DNA from: Teichococcus wenyumeiae
GTDB lineage: Bacteria; Pseudomonadota; Alphaproteobacteria; Acetobacterales; Acetobacteraceae
Length of the DNA stretch: 64,000 bases
NCBI RefSeq assembly: GCF_003696345.1
Contig: NZ_RFLX01000010.1
Coordinates: 1-64,000, forward strand
Direction of reading: 5' to 3'
Under the pieces are notes generated by a model. It worked only from the letters and a program-made list of their open reading frames with translations, ran no database searches and was not told where the DNA came from. Both the position numbers and the translations under genes were made by a program. Shown in pieces: positions 27,295 through 36,483 of this stretch; position 1 is the first letter of the stretch, and every line of letters starts with the position of its first letter.

Positions 27295-27641
27295 TCTCAG
27301 GTCTCGACATGCAAGTCCATGCAACAGCGGCACACAACCACAGGCATGGCAATAATATTGAAGGCAGCGCTACCGCTCGGCTTCAATCCTGTTTAGTGCT
27401 GTGAAAATCAATATCTCGCTAGGACAATTTCTTACGTTTAACGTAAATATGCGAAAATATCGGCCGTTGGCGTGGAGCAGGCTGTTCTACTGCCAATGTT
27501 CTCTATGCCTCATCTGCACAGGCACCGCTGTGACAGCTTCCTGTCCCTCACGCAGCCCTCAGCGCGAAACCTCTTGGGCCATCCCGTTGTTCTTTCAGCA
27601 AGAGCGCGCCGCCTGGCGCCTGACCTGGAGGACTCTTCGTG
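27295..27641. promoter_or_regulatory. Divergent AT-rich control region
   Basis: 347 bases between the kinase and a small secreted-protein gene. The middle (about 27400-27470) is much more AT-rich than the rest of the window. It contains a perfect inverted repeat TTACGT-TTA-ACGTAA at 27432-27446, a plausible dimeric regulator site. GGAGG at 27627-27631 serves the rightward gene. No gene is supported here. Confidence 0.4.
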
Positions 27642-27959
27642 ATGCGGCAATTCTTGCTGTCGTTGGCAACCGCAGGCACCTTGCTGGCACTGGCCGGACC
27701 CATGCTGGCCCAGGGCGAGCCTAACCGCTTCATCACCCAGCCGCCGACGGCCACTGTGCCCAATCCGTCCAGTGGCACCCCCAATACGAGTTCTGGCGTG
27801 ACACGGCCCGGCGGCAATGCCGGCAACAGCGCCTCCCGCCCCGAGCCCCAGCAGGGGCTGAAGACCGGCCCCAACGGCACCACCACCGAAGCGCCCTCGC
27901 TCGAGAATCGTGAAGTGAATCCGGCTGCCCGTCCGGACAAGGCGGCTGGCGGCGGCTAA
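27642..27959 (+). CDS. Small secreted low-complexity protein
   Basis: 105 residues from ATG 27642 (GGAGG ten bases upstream; GTG 27639 also possible). A clear signal peptide (FLLSLATAGTLLALAGPMLAQ) is followed by a mature part rich in Pro, Asn, Gly, Ser and Thr with no predicted fold. I do not recognise a family. It is divergent from the kinase-KaiC operon and ends at a shared hairpin with the TetR gene. Confidence 0.6.
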   Translation: MRQFLLSLATAGTLLALAGPMLAQGEPNRFITQPPTATVPNPSSGTPNTSSGVTRPGGNAGNSASRPEPQQGLKTGPNGTTTEAPSLENREVNPAARPDKAAGGG

Positions 27960-27965
27960 AGCCAC

Positions 27966-27992
27966 GCGCTGCATCTTTCAAAGATCCAGCGC
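27966..27992. terminator. Bidirectional hairpin between convergent genes
   Basis: A 27-base inverted repeat with 6 bp, one mismatch and 6 bp around a tiny loop (GCGCTG-C-ATCTTT opposite its complement). It begins 7 bases after the small secreted-protein stop and overlaps the last codons of the convergent TetR gene. It probably ends both transcripts. Confidence 0.55.
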
Positions 27993-28628
27993 ACGCAATG
28001 CGAGATTCAGATGTGCATCCCGCATCACCCGCAGATCTGGGGCCTCGCGCGGCCCCAGCATCATGCGCCAGATCGAACCCATCAGAATCGGCGCCAACAG
28101 GACATGCGTAAGCCCGGGCTGACGCACCAGGTCCTCGCGGAATTCGCCGCTCTCCACCCCTGCCTGCAACACGGTGGCTGCCAGCCGTAGCGCCGGTTGC
28201 AGCACGCGGTCGCGATAGAAGCGGGCGAGTTCCGGGAAGCGGTCCGCCTCGATCAGCAGCAGCTTCATCAAGACCTCCTCGCGTGGCGGCGCTGCTTCCA
28301 GGCGGGCGTAACCCAACTCGATCAACGCCTGCAGCAATGCCCGCGCGGAGCCCTTGAAGCTGCCGGCCACCTCCCGCGCCTCCGTCAGCGTCGGCTCGAC
28401 GCAGGCCGCCACCACCGCCTGGAACAGGTCGGTCTTGCCGCCCGGGAAGTAGTGGTACAGCAGCCCCTTCGTCACGCCGGCACGGCTGGCCACGGCGGCC
28501 ATGCGGGCGCCGGCAAAGCCGCGGTCGGCAAATTCCTCCATGGCTGCGTCGAGGATCTGCGCGTGCCGCTCAGCCGTGGGCAGGCGAGCCGCACGGGGGG
28601 TGGGGTCTTCGGGTTCGGTGTCGCTCAT
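27978..28628 (-). CDS. TetR-family transcriptional regulator
   Basis: 216 residues. The N-terminal helix-turn-helix is ILDAAMEEFADRGFAGARM, then VASRAGVTKGLLYHYFPGGKTDLF, the standard TetR signature. The C-terminal half is a ligand pocket (YARLEAAPPREEVLMKLLLIEADRFPELARFYR). It is divergent from the RND pump genes with a palindrome between them, which predicts ligand-relieved repression of the pump and of itself. Confidence 0.92.
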   Translation of the reverse strand: MSDTEPEDPTPRAARLPTAERHAQILDAAMEEFADRGFAGARMAAVASRAGVTKGLLYHYFPGGKTDLFQAVVAACVEPTLTEAREVAGSFKGSARALLQALIELGYARLEAAPPREEVLMKLLLIEADRFPELARFYRDRVLQPALRLAATVLQAGVESGEFREDLVRQPGLTHVLLAPILMGSIWRMMLGPREAPDLRVMRDAHLNLALRALDL

Positions 28629-28653
28629 GGTCCGTGGTTGTTCTATGCGGCCT

Positions 28654-28673
28654 TATTGACCGTTTAGTCAATA
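28654..28673. promoter_or_regulatory. Putative TetR operator between tetR and the RND operon
   Basis: An inverted repeat TATTGAC-N6-GTCAATA. It centres in the 106-base intergenic region, 26 bases upstream of the tetR start. TTGAC half sites of this type are common in AcrR/TetR operators for RND pumps. Assignment rests on symmetry, sequence type and position. Confidence 0.6.
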
Positions 28674-28734
28674 GCATCATATAGGAACGGCCGCCGGTCC
28701 TTTCGCCGGCCCGGCAGGAAGGCCCACAGCGTTC

Positions 28735-29898
28735 ATGCTTGACCACCCCGCTCCGCAATTCACTGCCTCCTCCAGGGCCCCGGCCCCATCGCGCCGCCGC
28801 GCCTGGGTCTGGCCACTGGTGGTGCTCGCACTGCTAGCGGCGGGTGGCGTGGCGGCATGGCAACTGCTGCCCAACCGACCCACCACAGCGCCACCAACCG
28901 CTGCCAGTGCGGAGCCGCCTCCGGCCCTGGCTGTGGCGGTGGTGACGGCCCAATCCCGCCCCCTGGCCCGCGCCGTCCTGGGCGATGGCTCGGTGGTGGC
29001 CTGGCAGGAGCTGGTGCTCGGCGCCGAGGCTGGTGGGCTACGCGTCGCCGAGGTGGCGGTGGAGGAAGGCGACCATGTGCGCCAGGGCCAGGTCCTGGTG
29101 CGGCTGGAGGATTCCGTGCCTGCCGCGCAGCTGGCCCAGGCCGAGGCCGGGCTGGCGGAGGCCGAGGCTGCCCTCAGCATCGCGCGCGCCGACCTGAACC
29201 GTGCCGTGGAACTCTCCCGCAGCCAGAACACGCCGCGCCAGGTGCTGGAGCAGCGGCAATCCGCCGCACGGCAGGCCGAGGCCCGCATCGCTTCCGCCCG
29301 CGCCGCGCGGGATGAGGCACGTGCCCGGCTGAGCCAGACGCGCATCGAGGCCCCCTATGATGGCGTGGTGCTGCGCCGGAACGTGCTGCCCGGCGCGGTG
29401 ACGGGCGTGGGCCAGGAGATGGTGCGCCTGCTGCGCGATGGTCGGCTGGAACTGGATGCCCGGGTGCCGGAGCTGGACCTCGGCGCCGTCGCGCCCGGCC
29501 AGCCGGTCAAGGTCTGGCATGGTACGCGGGAAATTGCCGCCACGGTGCGTGCCGTGGCCCCGAATGTGACGCCGGATAACCGGCTGGGCACGGTGCATGT
29601 CGCCCTGCCCGCCGATTCGGGCCTGCGCCCGGGCATGTTCGCCCGCGCCGAAATTCATGCCGAGGCCTCGCCCGGCATTGTCGTGCCGCAGGAAGCGGTG
29701 GTCTTCCGGGACGGCGCCGCCGGCGCTTTCGTGCTGGAAGGCCAGCAGGTGCGCCTGCGCCGCCTGACCACCGGCACGCGCCGGGACGGCATGGTGGAGG
29801 TGCTGGACGGCCTCGCCGCCGGGGAGCGTGTGGTGCGCACCGGCGCCGGCTTCCTGGCGGATGGCGATCATGTCCGCCTCGCCCCGGCGGCGGAGTGA
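28735..29898 (+). CDS. RND efflux periplasmic adaptor (membrane fusion protein)
   Basis: 387 residues with an N-terminal membrane anchor (VWPLVVLALLAAGGVAAW). Lipoyl halves are GAEAGGLRVAEVAVEEGDHVRQGQ and RIEAPYDGVVLRRNVLPG, flanking an Ala/Glu/Arg-rich coiled-coil hairpin (about 125-200). A beta-barrel and membrane-proximal domain follow (GLRPGMFARAEIHAE, then LDGLAAGERVVRTGAGFL). It connects the RND pump encoded seven bases downstream to an outer-membrane channel, which is not encoded nearby. Confidence 0.92.
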   Translation: MLDHPAPQFTASSRAPAPSRRRAWVWPLVVLALLAAGGVAAWQLLPNRPTTAPPTAASAEPPPALAVAVVTAQSRPLARAVLGDGSVVAWQELVLGAEAGGLRVAEVAVEEGDHVRQGQVLVRLEDSVPAAQLAQAEAGLAEAEAALSIARADLNRAVELSRSQNTPRQVLEQRQSAARQAEARIASARAARDEARARLSQTRIEAPYDGVVLRRNVLPGAVTGVGQEMVRLLRDGRLELDARVPELDLGAVAPGQPVKVWHGTREIAATVRAVAPNVTPDNRLGTVHVALPADSGLRPGMFARAEIHAEASPGIVVPQEAVVFRDGAAGAFVLEGQQVRLRRLTTGTRRDGMVEVLDGLAAGERVVRTGAGFLADGDHVRLAPAAE

Positions 29899-29904
29899 CG
29901 CGCC

Positions 29905-32900
29905 ATGACTGAGCACCGCAATATCTCGGCCTGGGCCATCCGCAACCCGGTGGCCACGATCGTGCTGTTTCTGCTGCTGACGGTGGCCGGCCTCGCCAGC
30001 TATCCGATGCTGCGCATCAACAACATGCCGGACCTCGATCTGCCGGTGGTGGTCGTCACGGTGATGCAGCCCGGCGCCGCGCCTTCGGAACTGGAGACGC
30101 AGGTGACGCGGCGCGTCGAGGATGCGGTCGCCGGCCTGGGCGACGTGCGCCATATCACCTCCACCGTGGTGGATGGCACTTCCACCACCGTCCTGGAATT
30201 CGCCCTGGGCAAGAATGTCGAGCAGGCAACGAATGACGTGCGGGACCGCATCGCGCGCATCCGCACGGACCTGCCGGCCGATATCCGCGACCCCAGCATC
30301 ACCCGTGTGGAAGCCACCGGCGGTGCCATCCTGACTTACACCGTCGCCGCGCCGGCCATGACGCCGACGGAGCTGAGCTGGTTTGTCGACGACACCATCT
30401 CCCGCAGCCTGCTCTCCGTGCGCGGCGTGGCCGAGATCAACCGCGTCGGCGGCGTAGAGCGCGAGATCCGCGTGGCCCTGCGGCCGGACCGGATGCTGGC
30501 GCTGGGCATCACCGCCGCCCAGGTGAACGACCAGTTGCGCGCGCTGAACATCGACCTGCCCGGCGGCCGCGGCACGCTGGGCGGCGCGGAACAGGCCATC
30601 CGCACCCTCGGCTCGGCGGAGAGCGTGGAGACGCTGCGGGCACGCAGCATCGTGCTGCCCAACGGCCGCACCGCGCGGCTTTCCGAACTGGCCGATGTCA
30701 CTGATGCCACGGCGGAGGTCCGTACCGCCGCGCGCCTGGACGGCCGCCCCGTGGTGGCCTTCGAGGTGCTGCGCACCAAGGGCTCCTCCGAGGTTTCAGT
30801 GGCCGAGGGCGTGGCGGCGCGGGTGCAGCGGCTGGTGGCCGAGCATCCGGGCGTGGAGATCAGGCTCGTCGCCTCCACCGTCACCTTCGTGGTGGCTGGC
30901 TACCATGCGGCGCTGGAGGCGCTGATCGTCGGTGCCGTGCTGGCCATGCTGGTGGTCTGGATCTTCCTGCGGGACTGGCGCGCGACCTGGATCGCCTCCA
31001 TCGCCATGCCTTTCTCGCTGATCCCCACCTTCTTCGTGATGTGGGTCTTCGGCTTCTCGCTGAACAACGTCACGCTGCTGGGCCTGACCCTGGTGGTGGG
31101 CGTGCTGGTGGATGACGCGATCGTCGAGATCGAGAACATCGTCCGCCACCTGCGCGCCAATCCTGCCGCTGGCACCATGCGCGCGGCGCTGGATGCCTCG
31201 GCGGAGATCGGTCTGGCCGTTGTGGCCACCACCGCCACCATCCTGGCGGTCTTCGTGCCCGTGGCCTTCATGCCCGGAATTCCCGGCCAGTTCTTCCGCG
31301 AATTCGGCCTGACGGTCGCGGCGGCGGTCGCCTTCTCCCTGGTGGTGGCGCGGCTGCTGACACCACTGCTGGGCGCGCATTTCCTGAAGGCCAGCGCGCG
31401 CCCGCATGATGAGGACGCCACCGGCTTCTTTGGCCGCCGCTACATGCCCTTGCTGCGCTGGTGCCTGCGCCACCGGCTGCTGACGGTGCTGGCGGGGGTG
31501 GGCTTCCTGGCGGCCTCGGTGGCATTGACGCCCTATATCCCGCGCGACTTCATGCCGGCCAGCGACCGCAGCCGCTCCGCCCTCTCCATCGAACTGGCGC
31601 CCGGCTCCACCCTGTCGGAGACCGAGCAGGTGGTGCAGGCCGCAACCCGCATCCTGAAGGCGCGGCCGGAGGTGCAGTCCGTCTTCGCCTCCCTCGGCAC
31701 CAGCAACAGCGGTGCCATGGCCATCGGCAGCACCACCCATGCCGGCGACCCGCGCCAGGCGAACCTGATCGTCAACCTCGTGCCGCGCAGCGAGCGCGCG
31801 CTGAGCCAGCAGAAGTTCGAGGCCGCCGTGCGGCCGGAGCTGGAGAAGCTGCCCGGCGCCCGCCTGCGCTTCGGCGCCGACAACCAGAGCGGCTCCAAGC
31901 TGCAGATCACCCTGGTGGGCGACGACGGCGCCGCCCTTTCCGCTGCGGCGCGGGAGCTGGAGCGGCAGATGCGCGGCCTGCCGCAACTGGCCGGCGCCCG
32001 CTCCACCGCCAGCCTCTCGCGGCCGGAGATCCAGATCATGCCGTTGGAAGGACGGGCGGCGGATGCTGGCATCTCGGCCAATGCCATCGCGGCAACGGCG
32101 CGCATCGCCACCACCGGCGACATCGACCAGAACCTGGCGCGCTTCAACCTCCCAGACCGGCAAATCCCCATCCGCGTCATGCTGGACGAGGAAGCCCGCA
32201 ACGACCTGGAGCAGCTACGCGCCCTGCGGGTGCAGGGACGCGGCGGCGCGTTGCCGCTGGGCAGCGTCGCCAGCATCCAGCACGGTGCCGGCCCGGCGCA
32301 GATCGACCGGCTGGACCGCGTGCGCAAAGCCACCGTCGAGGCCGAACTGAACGGCATGCCGCTGGGCGAGGCCACCAAGCTGGTGAACGCCCTGCCCATC
32401 CTGCGCGACCTGCCGGCCGGCATCCGCCAGCAGGAAGTCGGCGATGCCGAGACCATGAAGGAGTTGTTCTCCGGCTTCGCCATGGCGCTGGGGGCCGGCG
32501 TGCTGATGGTCTATCTGGTGCTGGTGCTGCTTTTCGGCGGCTTCCTGCAGCCGCTGACCATCATGTCCGCCCTGCCGCTGTCCCTGGGCGGCGCGCTGAT
32601 GGCACTGGTGATCGCGCAGAAGTCGCTGGGCGTCTCGGCCGTCATCGGCGTGCTGATGCTGATGGGCATCGTGGCCAAGAACTCCATCCTGCTGGTGGAA
32701 TACGCCATCCTGGCGCGAAGCCAGCTTGGGTTGGACCGTGACGCCGCCATTCTGGAAGCGGCCCGGAAGCGTGCCCGGCCCATCATCATGACCACGATCG
32801 CCATGTGCGCCGGCATGGCGCATATCGCGATGGGCATCGGGGCGGATTCCGAGTTCCGGTCGCCGATGGCCCTGGTGGTGATCGGCGGCCTGATCACCTC

Positions 32901-33021
32901 CACCCTGCTCAGCCTGGTCTTTGTCCCGGTCGCTTATTCCTACATGGATGGACTGGAAGGCTGGATTGCGCGCCGCCTGCGCCGCTCCGCCGCTCAAAAT
33001 AAACCGGCGGTTGCACCATAG
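29905..33021 (+). CDS. RND-family efflux pump permease
   Basis: 1038 residues, the normal length for hydrophobe/amphiphile efflux RND pumps. It shows the internal duplication: one N-terminal helix (NPVATIVLFLLLTVAGLASY), a large periplasmic loop, six helices, then a second loop and five more. Proton-relay Asp residues lie in GVLVDDAIVEIENI. The second half has VLMLMGIVAKNSILLVEYA and ARKRARPIIMTTIAM. It would expel toxic compounds by proton antiport with the adaptor gene upstream. The outer-membrane partner must come from elsewhere. Confidence 0.93.
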   Translation: MTEHRNISAWAIRNPVATIVLFLLLTVAGLASYPMLRINNMPDLDLPVVVVTVMQPGAAPSELETQVTRRVEDAVAGLGDVRHITSTVVDGTSTTVLEFALGKNVEQATNDVRDRIARIRTDLPADIRDPSITRVEATGGAILTYTVAAPAMTPTELSWFVDDTISRSLLSVRGVAEINRVGGVEREIRVALRPDRMLALGITAAQVNDQLRALNIDLPGGRGTLGGAEQAIRTLGSAESVETLRARSIVLPNGRTARLSELADVTDATAEVRTAARLDGRPVVAFEVLRTKGSSEVSVAEGVAARVQRLVAEHPGVEIRLVASTVTFVVAGYHAALEALIVGAVLAMLVVWIFLRDWRATWIASIAMPFSLIPTFFVMWVFGFSLNNVTLLGLTLVVGVLVDDAIVEIENIVRHLRANPAAGTMRAALDASAEIGLAVVATTATILAVFVPVAFMPGIPGQFFREFGLTVAAAVAFSLVVARLLTPLLGAHFLKASARPHDEDATGFFGRRYMPLLRWCLRHRLLTVLAGVGFLAASVALTPYIPRDFMPASDRSRSALSIELAPGSTLSETEQVVQAATRILKARPEVQSVFASLGTSNSGAMAIGSTTHAGDPRQANLIVNLVPRSERALSQQKFEAAVRPELEKLPGARLRFGADNQSGSKLQITLVGDDGAALSAAARELERQMRGLPQLAGARSTASLSRPEIQIMPLEGRAADAGISANAIAATARIATTGDIDQNLARFNLPDRQIPIRVMLDEEARNDLEQLRALRVQGRGGALPLGSVASIQHGAGPAQIDRLDRVRKATVEAELNGMPLGEATKLVNALPILRDLPAGIRQQEVGDAETMKELFSGFAMALGAGVLMVYLVLVLLFGGFLQPLTIMSALPLSLGGALMALVIAQKSLGVSAVIGVLMLMGIVAKNSILLVEYAILARSQLGLDRDAAILEAARKRARPIIMTTIAMCAGMAHIAMGIGADSEFRSPMALVVIGGLITSTLLSLVFVPVAYSYMDGLEGWIARRLRRSAAQNKPAVAP

Positions 33022-33131
33022 GTTATGGCCAAGCGTAAAATTATCGCGTCGTGATGCTCCTTTTTCTTAGTAAGTAAATTATAACAGAGGCGATCCTTGG
33101 CGGGGTCGCCTAGCAGTGGAGCTTTCGACGC

Positions 33132-33794
33132 ATGCAATCGGTCCTGATGGGGCTCAGCCTCCTCATCCTTGGCGACAGCCATTTCGGGATGCAGAACTAC
33201 CTGATCACCACCTTGCAGGATGAATTGATCCGCCGGGGTGCCAAGGTCGCCTCCTATTCCGCCTGCGGCTCGCCCCCCAGCATCTGGCTGACAGTGCGCG
33301 TGGCTTCCTGCGGCACGGCGCAGCGCGTCCAATCCGGTGCCATCACGCAGCAGACCGGGGCCAATGCCAAGACCACTCCGATCGACCAGCTGGTGTCGCA
33401 GAACAAGCCCAACATGATCGTGGTGGCCATGGCCGACACCATCGGCGGCTACACCAAGCCGCAGATGCCAAAGGAGGAGATCCAGGAGCAGGTGACGGCG
33501 CTGACGGATAAGATCCGCAGCATGAACATCCCCTGCCTCTGGGTTGGCCCAAGCTGGGGCACCGAGGGCGGTCCCTTCATGAAGACCTTCGCCCGGGTGG
33601 ATGAGCTGAACAAGTACATGGCCACCGTGGTCAGCCCTTGCACCTATGTGGACAGCACCAAGCTGAGCAAGCCAGGCGCCTGGCCGACCTTCGACGGCCA
33701 GCACTACACGGTGGACGGCTACAAGGCCTATGGCGCGGCCCTGGCGGATCAGATCGCCAAGATGCCCGAGGTCCAGGCGTCGGCGAAGCGCTGA
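33132..33794 (+). CDS. SGNH-fold hydrolase of a polysaccharide locus
   Basis: 220 residues. Block I Ser lies in LLILGDSHFGMQN and the catalytic Asp-His pair in TFDGQHYTVDGYKAYG, so the hydrolase looks active. Unusually for a periplasmic esterase the catalytic Ser lies about 16 residues from the start with only a short hydrophobic lead (MQSVLMGLSLLIL), so export is uncertain. It precedes the MBOAT and AlgJ/AlgX-like genes and recalls the SGNH protein (BcsX-type) of acetic-acid-bacterial cellulose operons. It probably adds or removes acyl groups on an exopolysaccharide. Confidence 0.72.
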   Translation: MQSVLMGLSLLILGDSHFGMQNYLITTLQDELIRRGAKVASYSACGSPPSIWLTVRVASCGTAQRVQSGAITQQTGANAKTTPIDQLVSQNKPNMIVVAMADTIGGYTKPQMPKEEIQEQVTALTDKIRSMNIPCLWVGPSWGTEGGPFMKTFARVDELNKYMATVVSPCTYVDSTKLSKPGAWPTFDGQHYTVDGYKAYGAALADQIAKMPEVQASAKR

Positions 33795-33800
33795 CGCCCC

Positions 33801-33834
33801 GGCCGGTGCGGCCAGCCGAGCCGCACCGGCCTTT
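33801..33834 (+). terminator. Strong intrinsic-type terminator hairpin
   Basis: A perfect 12-bp GC-rich stem (GGCCGGTGCGGC with its complement) around a 7-nt loop, followed by TTT. It starts 6 bases after the SGNH gene stop. The MBOAT gene begins 89 bases downstream, so transcription between them may be partial or restart. Confidence 0.7.
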
Positions 33835-33922
33835 AACCCCCTGCGCACCGTCCGGCTGCCGCGCCCCGCGTGGCGGGGGCGTGCCTTCCCCGCCCCTTGC
33901 CTAAGGCCGCAGGCGTGACCGC

Positions 33923-35341
33923 ATGATCTTCGCCTCGTTCGAGTTCATCTTCCTCTTCCTGCCGGTCTATTTCGCGCTCTACTTCCTGACACCGGCCCGG
34001 TGGCGGAACTGGCCGGTGCTGATCCTCTCCTGGTTCTTCTATGCCTGGTGGCGGGTGGACTTCCTGGCGCTGCTGATCGGCGTCACGGTCTTCACCTTCG
34101 TCGTGGCGCGGCTGATGCATGCCTCGGGCGTGGACAGCCCGCGCGGCAAACGGCTCTTCGTGCTCGGCATCCTCGGCAACCTCGGCGTGCTGGGCTACTT
34201 CAAGTATGCCAATTTCGGCGTGCAGACCTTCAACGACCTCGTCACCGGCCTCGGCTTCACGCCGGTGGCCTGGAACGAGATCCTGCTGCCCATCGGCCTG
34301 TCCTTCTATGTGCTGCAATCGGTCAGCTACCTGATCGACCTGCGCCGGGGCACCGTGCCGGTCAGCCGCAACTTCATCGCCTATGCCACCTACAAGGCGA
34401 TCTTCAGCCAGCTCATTGCCGGCCCCATCGTCCGCTACGCCGAGATCGAGCAGGATCTGAAGCACCGCAAGCATTCGCTGGCGATCTTCGGCGCCGGCGC
34501 GCGGCGCTTCATGATCGGCTTCATCATGAAGGTGGCGCTGGCGGATACGCTGAGCCCGATGGTGGATGCCATCTTCGCCCTGCCCGCGCCGACGCTGGCG
34601 GAGTCCTGGGCCGGCGCCATCGCCTATACGCTGCAATTGTTCTTCGACTTCGCCGGCTATTCCGCCATGGCCATCGGGCTGGCGCTGATGTGCGGCTTCC
34701 ACTTCCCGGAGAACTTCGCCCACCCCTACCTTTCCGGCAATATCCAGGAATTCTGGCAGCGCTGGCACATGACGCTGGGCCGCTTCCTGCGCGACTATCT
34801 CTACATCGCGCTGGGCGGCAACCGGAAAGGCAAGGTCCGCACCTACGTCAACCTCTTCCTGACCATGGTGATCGGCGGCCTCTGGCACGGTGCCAACTGG
34901 ACCTTCATCCTCTGGGGCGTCTGGCACGGCGGGATGCTGGCGGCACACCGCTGGTGGAGCCGCGCCGGCTTCCGGATGCCGCTGATCATCGGCAACATCG
35001 TCCTGATGCTCTGCGTCATCATCGGCTGGGTCACGTTCCGCGCACCGGATATCCACGGCACCTTCGGCATGTATCGCGGCATGCTGGGCCTCAATGGCAC
35101 CGGGCTGACCGATGCCGTCGCCTGGCAGATCACGCTGGACCAGTGGTGGACGATGGTGATCGCCGCTGTCGTGGTTTATCTGCCGGTGCTGGCCGCGCGC
35201 ACGCCCCTCTTCCGCCCACCGGAGCAGAATGGCCCCGTCTGGCGCGCCGCCTGGGCCGCCGCGCCCTTCATCGGCTTCGTGCTGAGCCTGGTGCTGCTCT
35301 ATAGCCGCGCCGCCGTCCCCTTCCTGTATTTCCAGTTCTGA
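33923..35341 (+). CDS. MBOAT-family polysaccharide O-acetyltransferase (AlgI/WssH-like)
   Basis: 472 residues, about ten to twelve membrane helices. The AlgI-type core is intact: LPIGLSFYVLQSVSYLID, QLIAGPIVRYAEIE, FWQRWHMTLGRFLRDYLYI and the catalytic His in GLWHGANWTFILWGVWHG. AlgI moves acetyl groups across the inner membrane to periplasmic AlgJ/AlgX-type transferases for alginate or cellulose acetylation. The next gene is such a transferase, 10 bases downstream. Which polymer is modified is not stated by this gene. Confidence 0.92.
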   Translation: MIFASFEFIFLFLPVYFALYFLTPARWRNWPVLILSWFFYAWWRVDFLALLIGVTVFTFVVARLMHASGVDSPRGKRLFVLGILGNLGVLGYFKYANFGVQTFNDLVTGLGFTPVAWNEILLPIGLSFYVLQSVSYLIDLRRGTVPVSRNFIAYATYKAIFSQLIAGPIVRYAEIEQDLKHRKHSLAIFGAGARRFMIGFIMKVALADTLSPMVDAIFALPAPTLAESWAGAIAYTLQLFFDFAGYSAMAIGLALMCGFHFPENFAHPYLSGNIQEFWQRWHMTLGRFLRDYLYIALGGNRKGKVRTYVNLFLTMVIGGLWHGANWTFILWGVWHGGMLAAHRWWSRAGFRMPLIIGNIVLMLCVIIGWVTFRAPDIHGTFGMYRGMLGLNGTGLTDAVAWQITLDQWWTMVIAAVVVYLPVLAARTPLFRPPEQNGPVWRAAWAAAPFIGFVLSLVLLYSRAAVPFLYFQF

Positions 35342-35351
35342 GGTGGCCGCG

Positions 35352-36482
35352 ATGATCCCACCCACCAGCCGTTTTCGTCGGGCTGCCTCCGTTGGCCAGG
35401 GCGTCGCCGTCATCGCGCTGCTCGGCTGGGGGTTCTGGCAGGGCATCACCGCCATGACCGCGCCGGAAGCGCAGGAACGCATCCGGCAGACCTTCTCCTT
35501 CCAGTCCTTGCTGAAGGGCGAAACCGCCGCGGCGGTGAACCATGCCATGGCGCATAACCTGCCAGTGGACCCGCTCTTCCGCGCCACGGGTGGCGTGCTG
35601 CGCTGGAAGATCTTCGGCTCCGCCGGCCCGCAGGTGCGCGCCGGCTGTGACGACTGGCTCTTCCTGACGGAGGAGCTGCGCCCCTGGCCGGATGCCGCCG
35701 CGCATCAGGCCACCCGCGTCGCCGCCCTCCGCCGCGCGGCGGCGAAGCTGGCGGAGCAGCAGATCCAACTGCTTGTCGCCGTGGTGCCGGACAAGGCGCG
35801 CGTGTATTCGGAGGAACTCTGCGGCGCCCCTTGGTCCACACAGTCCCAGGCGCGCTACGACGGCTTCGTGGCGGCGCTTCAGGAAGCGGGCCTGCGCCAT
35901 GTCAGCCTGCTGCCGGCGCTGCGGGACGCCAAGGCGAATGGCCCCGTCTTCTACCGCACCGATACCCACTGGAGCCAGGCGGGTGCCGCCACGGCCGCCG
36001 AGGCCATCGCCCCCATGGTGCGCCAGATGGGCATCGAGCCCGCCGAGCGCTTCCGCACCACCGCCGAGGCCACCGAATCCAATGGCCCCGGCGACCTGCT
36101 GCGGCTGATGAGCCTGGACAAGGTGCCGGACTGGCTGCGCCCCACCCCGGACCGGCAGCACAAGGAAACCACCGAGGCGGAGCAGCCGGTGGAATCCGGC
36201 GGCGGTGGCCTGCTGGACGAGACGCCAGCGCCGCCGGTGACGCTGATCGGCTCATCCTATTCTGTGAACGCGAATTTCCACGGGCAGCTGCAACAGGCGC
36301 TGGGCGTCACCACCGGCAATTTCGCCCAGGCGGGCGGCGGCTTCTTCCGCGCCGCCAGCGACTATTTCGCCGGCGAGGCCTTCCGTGAGACGCCGCCGAA
36401 GCTGGTGGTCTGGGAAATTCCTGAGCGCGTCATCGGCCAGCCGATCGAGCCGGCGGAGCAGCGCTTCCTCGACCGCTGGTGA
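35352..36482 (+). CDS. AlgJ/AlgX-like SGNH acetyltransferase
   Basis: 376 residues from ATG 35352 (GAGG eight bases upstream; GTG 35343 is the alternative). One N-terminal membrane anchor (GVAVIALLGWGFWQGI), then an SGNH-like domain: GCDDWLFLTEELRPW, the Asp-x-His motif in YRTDTHWSQAGA, the catalytic Ser in LIGSSYSVNANF and the family closing motif VVWEIPERVI. It should take acetyl from the MBOAT partner and place it on the exported polysaccharide in the periplasm. A Glu/Gly-rich insert lies at about 270-290. Confidence 0.88.
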   Translation: MIPPTSRFRRAASVGQGVAVIALLGWGFWQGITAMTAPEAQERIRQTFSFQSLLKGETAAAVNHAMAHNLPVDPLFRATGGVLRWKIFGSAGPQVRAGCDDWLFLTEELRPWPDAAAHQATRVAALRRAAAKLAEQQIQLLVAVVPDKARVYSEELCGAPWSTQSQARYDGFVAALQEAGLRHVSLLPALRDAKANGPVFYRTDTHWSQAGAATAAEAIAPMVRQMGIEPAERFRTTAEATESNGPGDLLRLMSLDKVPDWLRPTPDRQHKETTEAEQPVESGGGGLLDETPAPPVTLIGSSYSVNANFHGQLQQALGVTTGNFAQAGGGFFRAASDYFAGEAFRETPPKLVVWEIPERVIGQPIEPAEQRFLDRW

Positions 36483-36483
36483 G

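Noticed and set aside
30796-32163. Long minus-strand frame opposite the RND permease
   Set aside because: No recognisable fold; His/Gln/Gly-rich shadow of a well-supported 1038-residue pump.
33088-33111. AGGCGA/TCGCCT stem before the SGNH gene
   Set aside because: Short stem with a 12-base loop; could be leader structure but there is no supporting feature.
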